A stretch of DNA of 64,000 bases, taken from Candidatus Companilactobacillus pullicola (lineage in GTDB: Bacteria; Bacillota; Bacilli; Lactobacillales; Lactobacillaceae). Shown here in pieces: positions 1 through 8,740 of the stretch. The stretch spans positions 1 to 64,000 of the forward strand of contig DXCM01000031.1 of assembly GCA_019116025.1 (NCBI GenBank). The letters are read 5' to 3'. Below the pieces are notes generated by a model. That model was not told the origin of the DNA and searched no databases. It saw nothing but the letters and a program-made list of their open reading frames with translations. The position numbers and the translations under genes are program-made. Position 1 is the stretch's first letter. The number at the start of each line of letters is the position of its first letter.

Positions 1-525
1 ACCAATCGGTACATTCAACCAAAAAATGATATGCCAAGGGAAGAAATTCAACAAGATACCACCCAAGCTTGGTCCGATAATACCACCTAGGGAAACGAAT
101 GATCCCATCCAGCCTAGTGCTTGACCACGACGATCATCAGGAAAAACTTCGACAATGATACCGTTGGAAGTAGCCATTGTCATTGCGGCTCCAATTGCCT
201 GTAAACTTCTGGCAATAATCAAAGTCAACCAACTAACAGATAACGCACATAATGCTGAGCTGACGACAAACAACAAAGTCCCCCACTGAAAAAATTTAAT
301 TTTCCCGTACTTGTCACCCAATTTACCAAAAATCATCAGAGTACTACTCATCACGATCAGATACATCGTCACGACCCAATTGATCAAACTCATATTAGTA
401 TTAAGTGCCTTACTCAAGACTGGTAGCGCCACAGTGACAATGCTACTATCAAGAGTAGACATAAAAATAACGATCCCGACACCAATCAGGATCATCGTTA
501 AATTCTTTTTTTGAACAGTTTCCAT
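1..525 (-). CDS. MFS drug exporter, DHA2-like (3' part outside window)
   Basis: Reading the minus strand from an ATG at 525 gives 175 open codons that run off the window start, so only the N-terminal part is present. The protein has a hydrophobic first helix, the motif STLDSSIVTVALP in TM1, and GKLGDKYGKIKFF in the TM2-TM3 loop. Both are hallmarks of 14-TM DHA2-family proton-driven multidrug exporters, and the FLNVPIG-like end of the visible part (IIFWLNVPIG) fits that family. A GAGGA ribosome binding site lies 6 nt before the ATG. It is divergent from a PadR gene, which suggests PadR-controlled drug efflux. Substrate is unknown. Confidence 0.85.
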   Translation of the reverse strand, partial: METVQKKNLTMILIGVGIVIFMSTLDSSIVTVALPVLSKALNTNMSLINWVVTMYLIVMSSTLMIFGKLGDKYGKIKFFQWGTLLFVVSSALCALSVSWLTLIIARSLQAIGAAMTMATSNGIIVEVFPDDRRGQALGWMGSFVSLGGIIGPSLGGILLNFFPWHIIFWLNVPIG

Positions 526-595
526 AATTATCCTCTATACTATATATTAATATATATAGTTTAATACATAGTTAAAATTTGTAAAGGAGCATCCC
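526..595. promoter_or_regulatory. Divergent promoter region with PadR-type operator
   Basis: The 70-nt gap between the MFS and PadR genes holds an imperfect AT-rich inverted repeat at 539-560 (arms ACTATATAT and ATATATAGT). PadR-family repressors usually bind such AT-rich dyads in front of divergent exporter genes. Its position suits control of both genes. The ribosome binding site of padR (AAAGGAG, 583-589) is also here. The operator role is inferred. Confidence 0.5.
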
Positions 596-1126
596 ATGGC
601 ACGTTCTAATACTCTGCAATATATGATTTTAGGCTTATTAACTCGCCAACCAATGACCGGTTACGACATCAAACAAATTTTTGATACAGAAAAAGCTGAA
701 TTCTGGACTGCACCCTTCAGTCAGATATATCCCGAATTGAATCGACTCCTAAAGAAGGAATTGATCAGTCTAGTAGAACCAACCGAAGACAATTCTCGGA
801 GAAAAGTTTATCAACTAACTAAATTAGGAACTGATACTTTTGTAGCATGGCTAAAACTACCATTAGCACCGGAAGTAACTCAATTAAACAACGACGATTT
901 CATCTTACGCCTTCACTTTTTAGGCAAGGAACATACCGACATTTTGAAACCACTACTAGAGTTACGACAACAGACATTAAAATTAGAAGTAGCACAATTA
1001 GAGTTGGAATTGACCGAAGTAGTTCATCATCCCGAACAATTCGGACGAGAATTGATCATTCAAAAAGAACTCTCCAACAAGAAATCAGATTTGAAACTCT
1101 GGCGTTCTGAATCAAAGAATTTGTAG
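596..1126 (+). CDS. PadR family transcriptional regulator
   Basis: The 176-residue protein has an N-terminal PadR winged helix: LQYMILGLLTRQPMTGYDIK at about 7-26, then the SQIYPELNRLLKK recognition-helix region. A C-terminal helical dimerisation domain (Vir_act_alpha_C type) follows from about residue 90. The ATG at 596 has an AAAGGAG site 6 nt upstream. PadR proteins typically repress an adjacent exporter and release DNA on binding a drug or phenolic compound. The divergent MFS exporter with a shared AT-rich dyad between the genes supports that. The ligand cannot be read from sequence. Confidence 0.9.
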   Translation: MARSNTLQYMILGLLTRQPMTGYDIKQIFDTEKAEFWTAPFSQIYPELNRLLKKELISLVEPTEDNSRRKVYQLTKLGTDTFVAWLKLPLAPEVTQLNNDDFILRLHFLGKEHTDILKPLLELRQQTLKLEVAQLELELTEVVHHPEQFGRELIIQKELSNKKSDLKLWRSESKNL

Positions 1127-1136
1127 CACTAAAAAT

Positions 1137-1309
1137 GCCGTCCTCCACAACAAGAAAATTTGGCTGGAACGCCATGGGCCGACTAGAAGCTAATGAATTT
1201 GCACTTTGTGCAAATTCATGGATCTTCAAGTTCGGCCTTTACCTAAGCGATAAATCGCTAAGGTAAATCTCATGGCTGAGCCAATTTTCTTGTTGTTCCG
1301 GACTAAATC
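1137..1309 (+). repeat. Family A structured intergenic repeat, copy A1
   Basis: Begins GCCGTCCTCC 10 nt after the padR stop and ends CCGGACTAAAT. Outer arms CAACAAGAAAATTTGGCT (1148-1165) and AGCCAATTTTCTTGTTG (1279-1295) pair with one bulged T. An inner helix GCCATG/CATGGC pairs, and two internal hairpins follow: one around GCACTTTGTGC and one around GCGATAAATCGC. It shares end boxes and architecture with eight other copies in the window. Confidence 0.85.
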
Positions 1310-1350
1310 CAACTCTAATGATTAATTATTGTAATATTTAAATAATAAAT

Positions 1351-1420
1351 AAGGACGACCTCTATTAAGATACTCAAACATACATTTATATCTTGAATAC
1401 CCAATAGTGGTCGTCCTTTT
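1351..1420. terminator. Bidirectional terminator, loop family C (C1)
   Basis: Stem arms AAGGACGACC and GGTCGTCCTT enclose a long loop starting TCTATTAAG and are flanked by A and T runs, so it can terminate both padR and the convergent TetR gene. The loop resembles those at 10901-10963 and 19146-19214 although the stems differ. Confidence 0.7.
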
Positions 1421-1591
1421 AGTTTAAAAATTCTATTTTATTGTGGATAAGAATTCCCAAATAATGCACCCCTGGTCAATGACATTAGAAACCTAAGATT
1501 CAGTAGCTACCTTTTGATTTAAAAGTAACATTCAAAATAAAAAAGATACTAGATTAAATAATTTATCTTAAACCAAACAATTGAATTACTC

Positions 1592-1768
1592 TTTAGTCCG
1601 GAGCAAAAATTGGGAATGCGTTCAGCTATGAGATTATTGTTATCGGCTTTGCCGATTACAATAAGGCCGACTTCGGAGATCCATTATTTTGCACAAAGTG
1701 TAAAATAATTAGCTTCGAATCGCGCCCATAGCGTTCCAACAGCATTCCCAATTTTTGTGGAGGACGGG
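1592..1768 (-). repeat. Family A structured intergenic repeat, copy A2
   Basis: Inverted relative to A1. On the minus strand it starts CCCGTCCTCCAC 24 nt after the stop of the TetR gene and ends CTCCGGACTAAAG. The outer stem is of the AAAAATTGGGAATG type, the junction helix is GCTATG/CATAGC, and the inner hairpin carries ATCGGC/GCCGAT. A1, the terminator and A2 together fill the 666-nt gap between convergent genes; I see nothing else there. Confidence 0.85.
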
Positions 1769-1792
1769 AATTTAGATCTATTCTCACTCCAA

Positions 1793-2371
1793 CTAAGCTT
1801 CAGAGAAATCAGTCTGTTCCTCTTTAACTTCATGCAAATCAAAAAGAGACTTTTTATCCTGTAAATTATCCGCAAAAACAACTTTGACAATAATATTGGT
1901 TAACTGTTCTGGTGACTCTTTCATTCCTCGCTTAACCCAATGTTTCATGATTCCTTGCACACCCAACATGATGTAGGTGGCCTCATATTCATCCGTTGTC
2001 GACTTGACTAGTTCTGCATGATCATGGAAATGACTCATACGATCCAATAACTTCGTTTTGCCTTCCACAAAAACTAAATTGCTCAAAGCCGGACTTTTAT
2101 AAAATTCCCCAAGCATGATTTTCAAACCTTCTATCATTGAAGTGCCTTGAGGGATTTTTAAGTTGTCTAAAAAATCTGTTTCAATACTATCAACACATGA
2201 ATAAACATCATCATAATAACGATAAAAAGTAGTTCGATTAACATCAGCAGCCTTACATACTTCTGTAACAGTTATAGAATCGATCGATTCTGTTTGTAAA
2301 AGTGATAAAACTGTTTCTTTAATGATCTTTCTGGTATATTGGGCCCGACGATTATTCTTTATTCCGACCAT
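1793..2371 (-). CDS. TetR/AcrR family transcriptional regulator
   Basis: The 192-residue protein has an N-terminal TetR helix-turn-helix (SITVTEVCKAADVNRTTFYR, about 33-52, followed by YYDDVYSCVDSIE). Its C-terminal ligand domain resembles the DhaS-like TetR_C_8 group, with the usual GVQGIMKHWVKRGMKES region. The ATG at 2371 has GGAG 6-9 nt upstream. It is divergent from the fused ABC exporter starting at 2557, so local control of that transporter and of itself is the natural inference. The inducer is unknown. Confidence 0.88.
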   Translation of the reverse strand: MVGIKNNRRAQYTRKIIKETVLSLLQTESIDSITVTEVCKAADVNRTTFYRYYDDVYSCVDSIETDFLDNLKIPQGTSMIEGLKIMLGEFYKSPALSNLVFVEGKTKLLDRMSHFHDHAELVKSTTDEYEATYIMLGVQGIMKHWVKRGMKESPEQLTNIIVKVVFADNLQDKKSLFDLHEVKEEQTDFSEA

Positions 2372-2440
2372 GACTTCTCCTTAAGTGCAACAAATAAATA
2401 GTTTTCGTTTAATTAATGACACTTTGTCTCAAATTGATGA

Positions 2441-2469
2441 TTGAAAATCTATTAAATTGTTTTTATTAT
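2441..2469 (+). promoter_or_regulatory. Sigma-A promoter for the ABC exporter
   Basis: TTGAAA (2441-2446), a 17-nt spacer and TATTAT (2464-2469) match the vegetative consensus well. It lies about 90 nt upstream of the ABC gene at 2557, in the gap shared with the divergent TetR gene. Confidence 0.5.
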
Positions 2470-2556
2470 ATGAAACATAGTGTTGCAATAATGACATTCT
2501 AACAGAAATTTTATTTAATGCCATTAAAAATTTAGAGATTAGAGAGAGTTCAATAA

Positions 2557-4881
2557 ATGCTGGAATTAAAACATATTAAAAAATATTACTATGTCGGCGA
2601 TTCAGTTACTAAAGCTTTAGACGATGTTTCCGTCTCCTTTAGAAAACAAGAATTCGTCGCTATTTTGGGACCTAGTGGTTCCGGTAAAACTACTATGCTG
2701 AACGGTATCGGTGGTTTGGATATTTACGATTCTGGTGACTTGGTCATCAATGGTAAATCTACCAAAGATTTTTCCGAATCCGATTGGGATGCCTATCGTA
2801 ATAATTCCGTTGGTTTCATTTTCCAAAGTTACAATATTATCGGTCATTTAAGTATTATCGATAACGTTGAATTGGGAATGACACTTAGTGGTGTTAACGG
2901 GGATGAAAAGAAACGTAAGGCTCGTGAAGCACTGGAAAGAGTTGGCTTAGGTCCTCACATTAACAAGAAGCCTAATCAATTATCTGGTGGTCAACTTCAA
3001 CGTGTTGCCATTGCCCGTGCTATTGCTAATGATCCTGAAATTCTGCTTTGTGACGAGCCAACCGGTGCCCTAGATACTGAGACCAGTGAAGAAATCATGA
3101 AATTGATCAAGGAACTTTCAAAAGAACGCCTTGTCATCATGGTTACTCATAATCCTACTTTGGCTAAAGAATATGCTGATAGAATTATCAACTTCGCCGA
3201 TGGAAAAATTTTAGACGATTCTAATCCTTTTGTTGAAGATACTACTAAAGATAACTTCGAACTTAAGAAAACTAAGATGACCTTCTGGACCGCTTTGAAA
3301 TTATCCTTCACTAACTTAAAGACGAAAAAGGCTCGAACAGCTTTAACAGCCTTTGCTTCCAGTATCGGTATCATCAGTATCGCCATCGTTTTAGCCTTAT
3401 CTTCTGGTTTTCAAAAACAAATCGATAAGACTCAAGGTAATACTTTGGCACAGTTCCCGGTAACTATTTCACAGACAGCTTCTCAGCAAACAACTCCAGA
3501 CACTAAGGTCAAGAGTTCTAATTCGAAAAAAGTCACTGCTAAACTTAGCCAACAAGAAAAATCGACTCACACTAACAAGTTGAATAAGAGTTACGTCAAC
3601 TACATTAAGAAACTTGACCCCGAATTGAGTAAGGATATCACTTACAATTATTCAACTGGGATGAATCTTTTAAGTAAAGTTGATGGCAAAGTCAAAACAG
3701 CTCAATTCTCAAATACAAGCAGTTCAAACTCAATGAGTAGCATGTCCGCCGCTATGGCTTCATCCACAGGAATTGGCAGTTCTGTTTACCCTTCTTCAAA
3801 TAACAACGGAACTAACTTTTTAAAAAAACACTACAAAGTGATTTCTGGCTCACTTCCTAAGAGTGAGAATGATGTTGTCTTAATCGTTGATCGTGATAAT
3901 TCTACTAATATCAATGCTTTGAAGAATATCGGTATGAAAGTTAAGGACAATCAAAAATTAGATTTCAACAAGATTGTTGGACAAGAATTCAAAGTTGTTT
4001 CTAACAACGATTACTACAGACAAGTAACAACTAACCTCTACACACCAAACTCTGACCTTACAAGCCTTTACGACAATTCCAATAACAAGACTTTGAAGAT
4101 CTCAGGTATTTTAAAAGTTAAATCTAAATCATCAGAAAATATTCTTTCATCTGGTATCGCTTATAGTGACAAACTAACTAAGGATATCGTTGACACTAAC
4201 AAAAATTCTGATATCGTTACTGCTCAAAAGAGTAGCGATAACAACGTCTTAACCGGTGCAAGTATTGATGATGCTACTGCAAAAGAAAGCCTAGTTAGTT
4301 ACCTAGGTGGTTCTGCTACACCATCCAGCATCCTAATTTACCCAAGTACCTTCAAGACTAAAGATAAAGTTCTAAGTTATCTTGATAAATACAATAAGGG
4401 TAAGAAGAAAGCAGACAAAGTCATCTATACCGACTTAGCCGGACAAGTTTCAACCCTTACCGGTGGTCTAATGGACGCTATCACATATGTCTTAGTAGCC
4501 TTTGCCGGAATTTCATTAGTAACAAGTATGATAATGATCGGTATTATCACATACACATCCGTTCTTGAAAGAACTAAAGAAATTGGTATCTTGAAAGCCT
4601 TAGGTGCTAGAAAGAAAGATATCACCCGCGTCTTCGATGCCGAAACAACCATCTTAGGAGTCTCCTCAGGTGTATTAGGTATCGTAATAGCCTGGTTAGC
4701 AACCTTCCCTATCAATGCAATTTTGAAAGGACTAACCGATCTTAACGGCGTAGCTCAATTAAACCCAGTCCATGCGATAGTCTTAATAGTTATCAGTACA
4801 ATTTTGACGGTTATCGGTGGACATATTCCAGCCAGAATGGCAGCAAGAAAAGATGCAGCCACCGCTTTAAGATCAGAATAG
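2557..4881 (+). CDS. ABC transporter, fused ATPase-FtsX permease (MacB-like)
   Basis: The 774-residue protein joins an ATP-binding domain (about 1-225) to an FtsX-type permease. The ATPase shows Walker A GPSGSGKTT, signature LSGGQLQRVAIARA, Walker B LLCDEPTGALD and the H-loop MVTHN. A first membrane helix lies near residues 265-285. A large Ser/Asn/Lys-rich extracellular domain follows, then three C-terminal helices with the FtsX motif ERTKEIGILKALGARKKDI. This is the MacB/type VII exporter layout used for peptides and cell-envelope-active compounds. The divergent TetR gene probably controls it. Its TAG stop is also the first base triplet of repeat B1. Confidence 0.92.
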   Translation: MLELKHIKKYYYVGDSVTKALDDVSVSFRKQEFVAILGPSGSGKTTMLNGIGGLDIYDSGDLVINGKSTKDFSESDWDAYRNNSVGFIFQSYNIIGHLSIIDNVELGMTLSGVNGDEKKRKAREALERVGLGPHINKKPNQLSGGQLQRVAIARAIANDPEILLCDEPTGALDTETSEEIMKLIKELSKERLVIMVTHNPTLAKEYADRIINFADGKILDDSNPFVEDTTKDNFELKKTKMTFWTALKLSFTNLKTKKARTALTAFASSIGIISIAIVLALSSGFQKQIDKTQGNTLAQFPVTISQTASQQTTPDTKVKSSNSKKVTAKLSQQEKSTHTNKLNKSYVNYIKKLDPELSKDITYNYSTGMNLLSKVDGKVKTAQFSNTSSSNSMSSMSAAMASSTGIGSSVYPSSNNNGTNFLKKHYKVISGSLPKSENDVVLIVDRDNSTNINALKNIGMKVKDNQKLDFNKIVGQEFKVVSNNDYYRQVTTNLYTPNSDLTSLYDNSNNKTLKISGILKVKSKSSENILSSGIAYSDKLTKDIVDTNKNSDIVTAQKSSDNNVLTGASIDDATAKESLVSYLGGSATPSSILIYPSTFKTKDKVLSYLDKYNKGKKKADKVIYTDLAGQVSTLTGGLMDAITYVLVAFAGISLVTSMIMIGIITYTSVLERTKEIGILKALGARKKDITRVFDAETTILGVSSGVLGIVIAWLATFPINAILKGLTDLNGVAQLNPVHAIVLIVISTILTVIGGHIPARMAARKDAATALRSE

Positions 4882-5034
4882 AGAGCGAAGCAGGGGCGGT
4901 CAGCCCACGAGGATTTGCCTAAGAACTGGAATTATCCGCCGAACTTGCGGATGATTTCAGTTCTGTAGCAAACCGCAATGGGTTGCCCCTGTGCAGCTCG
5001 TTTCCACTATAAAACATAGAACCATGGTTATTCA
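4879..5034 (+). repeat. Family B structured repeat, copy B1 (starts at the stop codon)
   Basis: The repeat starts at the TAG stop of the ABC gene (TAGAGAGCGAAGC) and ends at AACCATGGTTATTC. Nested helices are visible: GCAGGGGC with GCCCCTGTGC, TTTGC with GCAAA, AGAACTG with CAGTTCT, and ATCCGC with GCGGAT. A stretch of over 60 nt is nearly identical to copy B3, 36 kb away. Confidence 0.85.
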
Positions 5035-5052
5035 CATAAAGAAGAAAACACA

Positions 5053-5100
5053 AAAAAATAGCAGTCAGACAATTCAATAAGTTGTCTAACTGCTATTTTT
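5053..5100. terminator. Bidirectional intrinsic terminator
   Basis: AAAATAGCAGT and AGACAA pair with TTGTCT and ACTGCTATTTTT, flanked by an A run and a T run. It sits between the convergent ABC and PH-domain genes, flanked by inverted B1 and B2. Confidence 0.85.
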
Positions 5101-5111
5101 GTATACTCTTC

Positions 5112-5265
5112 TGAATAACCATAATACTTTGCAACATAGTCAAAACGAGTTCCGCAGGCTAGATTCCTGTGCTTTGCTACAGCACTGAAATTGTACGCAA
5201 AGTACGCGTACGATTCCAGTACTTAGGCAAATGCTCAGAATCTTAACAGCCTACTCCACTCTCTA
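5112..5265 (-). repeat. Family B structured repeat, copy B2 (starts at the stop codon)
   Basis: Inverted relative to B1. On the minus strand it begins at the TAG stop of the PH-domain gene (TAGAGAGTGGAG) and ends near GGTTATTC. The helices are conserved but with other bases: GTACGC/GCGTAC replaces ATCCGC/GCGGAT, and AGTACTG/CAGTGCT replaces AGAACTG/CAGTTCT. Confidence 0.8.
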
Positions 5266-6684
5266 AGATTTATACCAATTCCAAACTGAAGAGACGTCCC
5301 TTTCATCCTGATAACTAATGGCAAAAGTACGCTGACTATTACCGCAACGAACATAAATCAATAAGCTAGCAAGTCCCTTATGATCCAACCAAAGACTCGA
5401 ACGTCGCTCCATATATTGAATCCTGGATTTGGGAATATAATTAACTTCCTTAGTCATAAACCTATTATTCTGAAGCACTAAAAACTCCTCATTTAAAATT
5501 TGCACTTTAGAACGTTTTGCCACCAAAATTGCAGGCACATACCAAAAGAACAATCCTAGAATAACTACGCCCGTGACAAGCCAAGGATTGGGAAAGGCAA
5601 TCCAAACAAGAAAACCAATTGTCGGGATAGCCCAAAGAGTAGCGTTACGTAATTCATAATAGTAAGTCCAGCCAAGTGGTTTGGACGTTATCTTCGTCAC
5701 TGGTACCTGTGGCAAAAATTGTTTCAGAAATTTTTCAATCCGGTTAGTCGCAATCACTGGCATGATGACAATATCTTTTTCAGTGTCGCCTTCTGTCGAA
5801 TTGGAAACTATTACTAACTGAATCGTGGCAATCTTCAAGAAGCTTCTCAATAACGGTTGTTTAATCACAACTGCTTGAATTCTTTTCATTGAAATACTAG
5901 TCTTTATCGATTGAAATAATCCGCGCGTCATTTCCAATTGCCCGTTACGTTCTACTAACTGAAAATGATAGTATTTTGAAATCAGAATCAACGTTGAAAT
6001 CAGATAGAAAACAGCTAATATCAATAAAACACCCACCGTTATAAATAGAACTCCTAAATGAGTCATTTGACTCGTCACATTCTGGTAAAGATCGTCATTG
6101 ATGACATCTTTTATTTTTCCATACACAGCAGCTACCGCTAACAAAGCACTAAAAAAAGCTGGTGAAGTTAGCGAAAATTTCAACAAATCACGCCAAGCAA
6201 TCGTATAGATATTCTCTTGTGGTCGATCACTATTCACCGTTACGGTATCGTTATTCCGCAACTGATTGATTTCTTTTTTGAGTGAATCTGGGACAGCCTT
6301 TAATGCAACCTCAGCTTTTTCTGATTGTCCTGCCGTCTCAATTTCCAGTTCTTCTAGTCCAAAGGGCTTCAAAAAGAACCACTGATTCGTCGTTACATTC
6401 TGAATTCGGTCATAAGGAACGTGATTGATTTTTTTGACGAATACGCCTGATTTAATAATGATCTCATCGTCCAGAATTTGGTAAGTAAACATCAAATAAC
6501 TGAGAAGGTTTAACGCGACAATCAAAACTATTAAGCCTACTATGACGGCAACTATCCAAACTAGTGGTAATGATCTGCCAATCCCCAAAAGTACAATGAT
6601 TAGTGGAAAAGCCATTTTCTTGATTGATTCATAGACAAACATTAACAGTGATATGGGATGCATTCGCTGCGGATTAGAGGTCAT
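5263..6684 (-). CDS. Three-PH-domain membrane protein, YdbT-like (bPH_2/DUF304)
   Basis: The 473-residue protein has three copies of a bacterial PH-like domain, each followed or preceded by paired membrane helices (near 20-66, 172-236 and 345-390). The domain signature recurs: VPYDRIQNVTTNQ (about 93), SMKRIQAVVIKQPLLR (about 272) and IPKSRIQYMERR (about 425). Bacillus YdbT shares this layout and is paired with a one-domain YdbS. The gene overlaps its upstream partner by 11 nt, so the two proteins are made together and probably form a membrane complex. The biochemical role is not settled; some family members affect resistance to membrane-active compounds. Confidence 0.85.
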   Translation of the reverse strand: MTSNPQRMHPISLLMFVYESIKKMAFPLIIVLLGIGRSLPLVWIVAVIVGLIVLIVALNLLSYLMFTYQILDDEIIIKSGVFVKKINHVPYDRIQNVTTNQWFFLKPFGLEELEIETAGQSEKAEVALKAVPDSLKKEINQLRNNDTVTVNSDRPQENIYTIAWRDLLKFSLTSPAFFSALLAVAAVYGKIKDVINDDLYQNVTSQMTHLGVLFITVGVLLILAVFYLISTLILISKYYHFQLVERNGQLEMTRGLFQSIKTSISMKRIQAVVIKQPLLRSFLKIATIQLVIVSNSTEGDTEKDIVIMPVIATNRIEKFLKQFLPQVPVTKITSKPLGWTYYYELRNATLWAIPTIGFLVWIAFPNPWLVTGVVILGLFFWYVPAILVAKRSKVQILNEEFLVLQNNRFMTKEVNYIPKSRIQYMERRSSLWLDHKGLASLLIYVRCGNSQRTFAISYQDERDVSSVWNWYKS

Positions 6685-7159
6685 TGCGAGCCTCCCGTGC
6701 TAATCTCATGATTAACTTCTTGAGGTCATCGGCTTCAGCACTTTTAATTCCTGAAATATCACTGGCCCCAGCAGCTGTTTCGACAATAACTTTCTGAAGA
6801 TCTTTCCATCTTAAAATGGGACCCTGCTTCAAAGTAACATTTTGAATTCGAGCAATAGGAATAATAATCTGCTTTCTAAAGAAGAATCCATGATGCAATT
6901 CAACTTGTTGATCATCTATGTAATAGGTCCAATAATTCCAGTGATAATTAATTAATAATATTTCAATTAGAGGTACAAGAGCGGTTAATACTAAAAAAAT
7001 TATTCCGGCTATTAACAAAAATGTCTGCATCCCCTTTGGTGCAAACATTTTACCAATGAATATTGCCACAGCAATTATCAACGAAATCATGCAATCTATC
7101 AGTGCATTTAAGCGCCAAATCATTTTGATATCTTCTGGTAGTTTCTTTACTTTATCCAT
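6674..7159 (-). CDS. Single-PH-domain membrane protein, YdbS-like (bPH_2)
   Basis: The 161-residue protein has two membrane helices (about 25-45 and 48-72) followed by one bacterial PH-like domain with IIIPIARIQNVTLKQGPILR near 100-120. ATG 7159 is preceded by AAGGGGAG. It overlaps the three-domain partner by 11 nt, matching the conserved YdbS-YdbT pairing. The intergenic hairpin at 7201-7241 separates it from the convergent-side DegV gene; the pair seems to be a two-gene operon. Confidence 0.85.
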   Translation of the reverse strand: MDKVKKLPEDIKMIWRLNALIDCMISLIIAVAIFIGKMFAPKGMQTFLLIAGIIFLVLTALVPLIEILLINYHWNYWTYYIDDQQVELHHGFFFRKQIIIPIARIQNVTLKQGPILRWKDLQKVIVETAAGASDISGIKSAEADDLKKLIMRLAREARNDL

Positions 7160-7200
7160 TTACAGCTCCCCTTTTGTTCTTTAAGCTTATCATCTCCATC

Positions 7201-7241
7201 AAAAAAGCGATAGGTCACCAAAATGATGATCTATCGCTTTT
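7201..7241 (-). terminator. Terminator after the fakB-like gene
   Basis: AAAAAAGCGATAG pairs with CTATCGCTTTT a few bases beyond the DegV-family stop at 7245. On the minus strand the hairpin ends in a T run. Confidence 0.7.
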
Positions 7242-7244
7242 GTT

Positions 7245-8093
7245 TTATATTTTAACTACTGCAACGCCAATCAAACCAGGACCTGTGTGTACTCCTAAGG
7301 CTGGTCCAACTTGTTCTGTAAATTCTTGTTTTCCTTGGATGCCATTGTCGTGCAACAAGTCTAACATCTTCTTGCCACCGACTTCGTCAGCTCCATGACC
7401 GATACCGATAAGATAGTTGTCGTCTTCCTCAATAAATTTCTGAGCAAAATCTAACATCATCTTTTGACCCTTTTTCATACCTCGAGCCTTAGCGGCAATT
7501 GTGTAAGAACCATCTTCCTTACAACTGATGATTGGTGCTAGTTTCAACATCCCTCCAACGACTGAAGCGGCAGCACTGATTCTACCACCCGCTCTTAAAT
7601 AAGTTAGTGTGGGAATACAGAAGTAAACGACAGCGTGTTTGATCATAGTTTCTACTTGAGCGCCCACTTCATCAAAACTCTTGCCCTCGTCAATTAGGTT
7701 CTTAGCTCCGACAGCGATTAATCCTGAAGCTATAGCAACTTGCTTTGTATCAAAATACTTAGCCGTAAAACGGTCATCATCATCTAAAAAGACTTTCAAA
7801 AAGTTAAAGGTTCCACTCAATCCCGATGACACGGATATAGAGATAATGTGTGTGTAACCATCTTCAGCAATCTTGTCTAAGGTCTTTTGAATTGATTCAC
7901 CTGAAGGCAATGAAGTCTTTGGGATTTCAACTGAGAGGCCTTGATAAACTTCTTCGGCGGAAATGTCGACACGATCAAGATAAGTCTTATCATGATATGC
8001 GATTTGCATTGGTAACTCATAAACGCCATTTTTGTCACGGTATTCTTTCGGTAAATCACAACAAGAATCTACCAATACAGCAATCTTTTCCAT
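7245..8093 (-). CDS. DegV family fatty-acid-binding protein (FakB-like)
   Basis: The 282-residue protein shows DegV/FakB features: VDSCCDLP at the N-terminus, the SISVSSGLSGTF motif that binds the fatty-acid carboxylate in FakB, and GGRISAAASVVGGMLKLAPI. FakB proteins present exogenous fatty acids to the kinase FakA for entry into phospholipid synthesis. I start at ATG 8093, not at the longer 8129 reading, because MEKIAVLVDS is the family N-terminus. The ATG also lies 1 nt after the stop of the upstream DUF1836 gene, giving translational coupling. FakA is not in the window. Confidence 0.9.
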   Translation of the reverse strand: MEKIAVLVDSCCDLPKEYRDKNGVYELPMQIAYHDKTYLDRVDISAEEVYQGLSVEIPKTSLPSGESIQKTLDKIAEDGYTHIISISVSSGLSGTFNFLKVFLDDDDRFTAKYFDTKQVAIASGLIAVGAKNLIDEGKSFDEVGAQVETMIKHAVVYFCIPTLTYLRAGGRISAAASVVGGMLKLAPIISCKEDGSYTIAAKARGMKKGQKMMLDFAQKFIEEDDNYLIGIGHGADEVGGKKMLDLLHDNGIQGKQEFTEQVGPALGVHTGPGLIGVAVVKI

Positions 8094-8094
8094 T

Positions 8095-8631
8095 TTATTC
8101 GCTCTTTTCGTCTTGATTATTACATTCAATCATTAATATTTTTTTAGTAATTAATTTCGTTGCGAAAGCCATTGTTGCCATTTCAACCATTAAATAGGCT
8201 GAGGACTGATTCTTTTCTGAGAGGATTTGCCCCTCTTCACGGTGATTTAGCATTTTTAAGGCTAATTCTTGTTTATCACAGAAAAAATCAAAGGCTTTGG
8301 CAATGCCCCCATTCAAATTAGTTTGAACTTCCAAACCTGATTGAATTTCATTGATCGACACTACTTGTTTCAAAAAAGTTATTGCAATCAAATATGCCAA
8401 GTGTTCGCGTGTATAACGTTTCTTGACGGGGTGTGGCAATAGGCCATTTTTGACGTAATTATTGACCATCGATGTTGTTACAACTGGTCCTTCTTCTAAC
8501 CAAATTGGTCCAATGTACTTATCAACTAATGTTAGTAGTTGATCTCGATACAGGTCCAATTCGGGTAGATCCTCAAACCTTGGTAATCGATAATTTTCTA
8601 GTTTATCTAACCATTCTTGTAACTCATCCAT
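8095..8631 (-). CDS. DUF1836 domain protein
   Basis: The 178-residue protein has the DUF1836 layout: a predicted MerR-like winged helix (TTSMVNNYVKNGLLPHPVKKRYTREH, about 55-80) followed by a helical C-terminal part. I start at ATG 8631, since AAGGAG lies 9 nt before it. The GTG at 8637 would leave only 3 nt of spacing. The gene sits 1 nt upstream of the DegV/FakB-like gene, an arrangement common in lactic acid bacteria, so a regulatory link with lipid uptake is plausible but unproven. Confidence 0.85.
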   Translation of the reverse strand: MDELQEWLDKLENYRLPRFEDLPELDLYRDQLLTLVDKYIGPIWLEEGPVVTTSMVNNYVKNGLLPHPVKKRYTREHLAYLIAITFLKQVVSINEIQSGLEVQTNLNGGIAKAFDFFCDKQELALKMLNHREEGQILSEKNQSSAYLMVEMATMAFATKLITKKILMIECNNQDEKSE

Positions 8632-8740
8632 GAACACGCACTCCTTTTGTAATTACCAATATAATTTATCATAATTATTAAAACTATGCAATCTAGTAAT
8701 CAAAACTAGATAGATGAGTGGGTAAAGTTAGTGTTCTATT

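Noticed and set aside
311..514. 67-residue plus-strand ORF
   Set aside because: It is antisense to the clearly coding MFS gene 1-525 and has no ribosome site.
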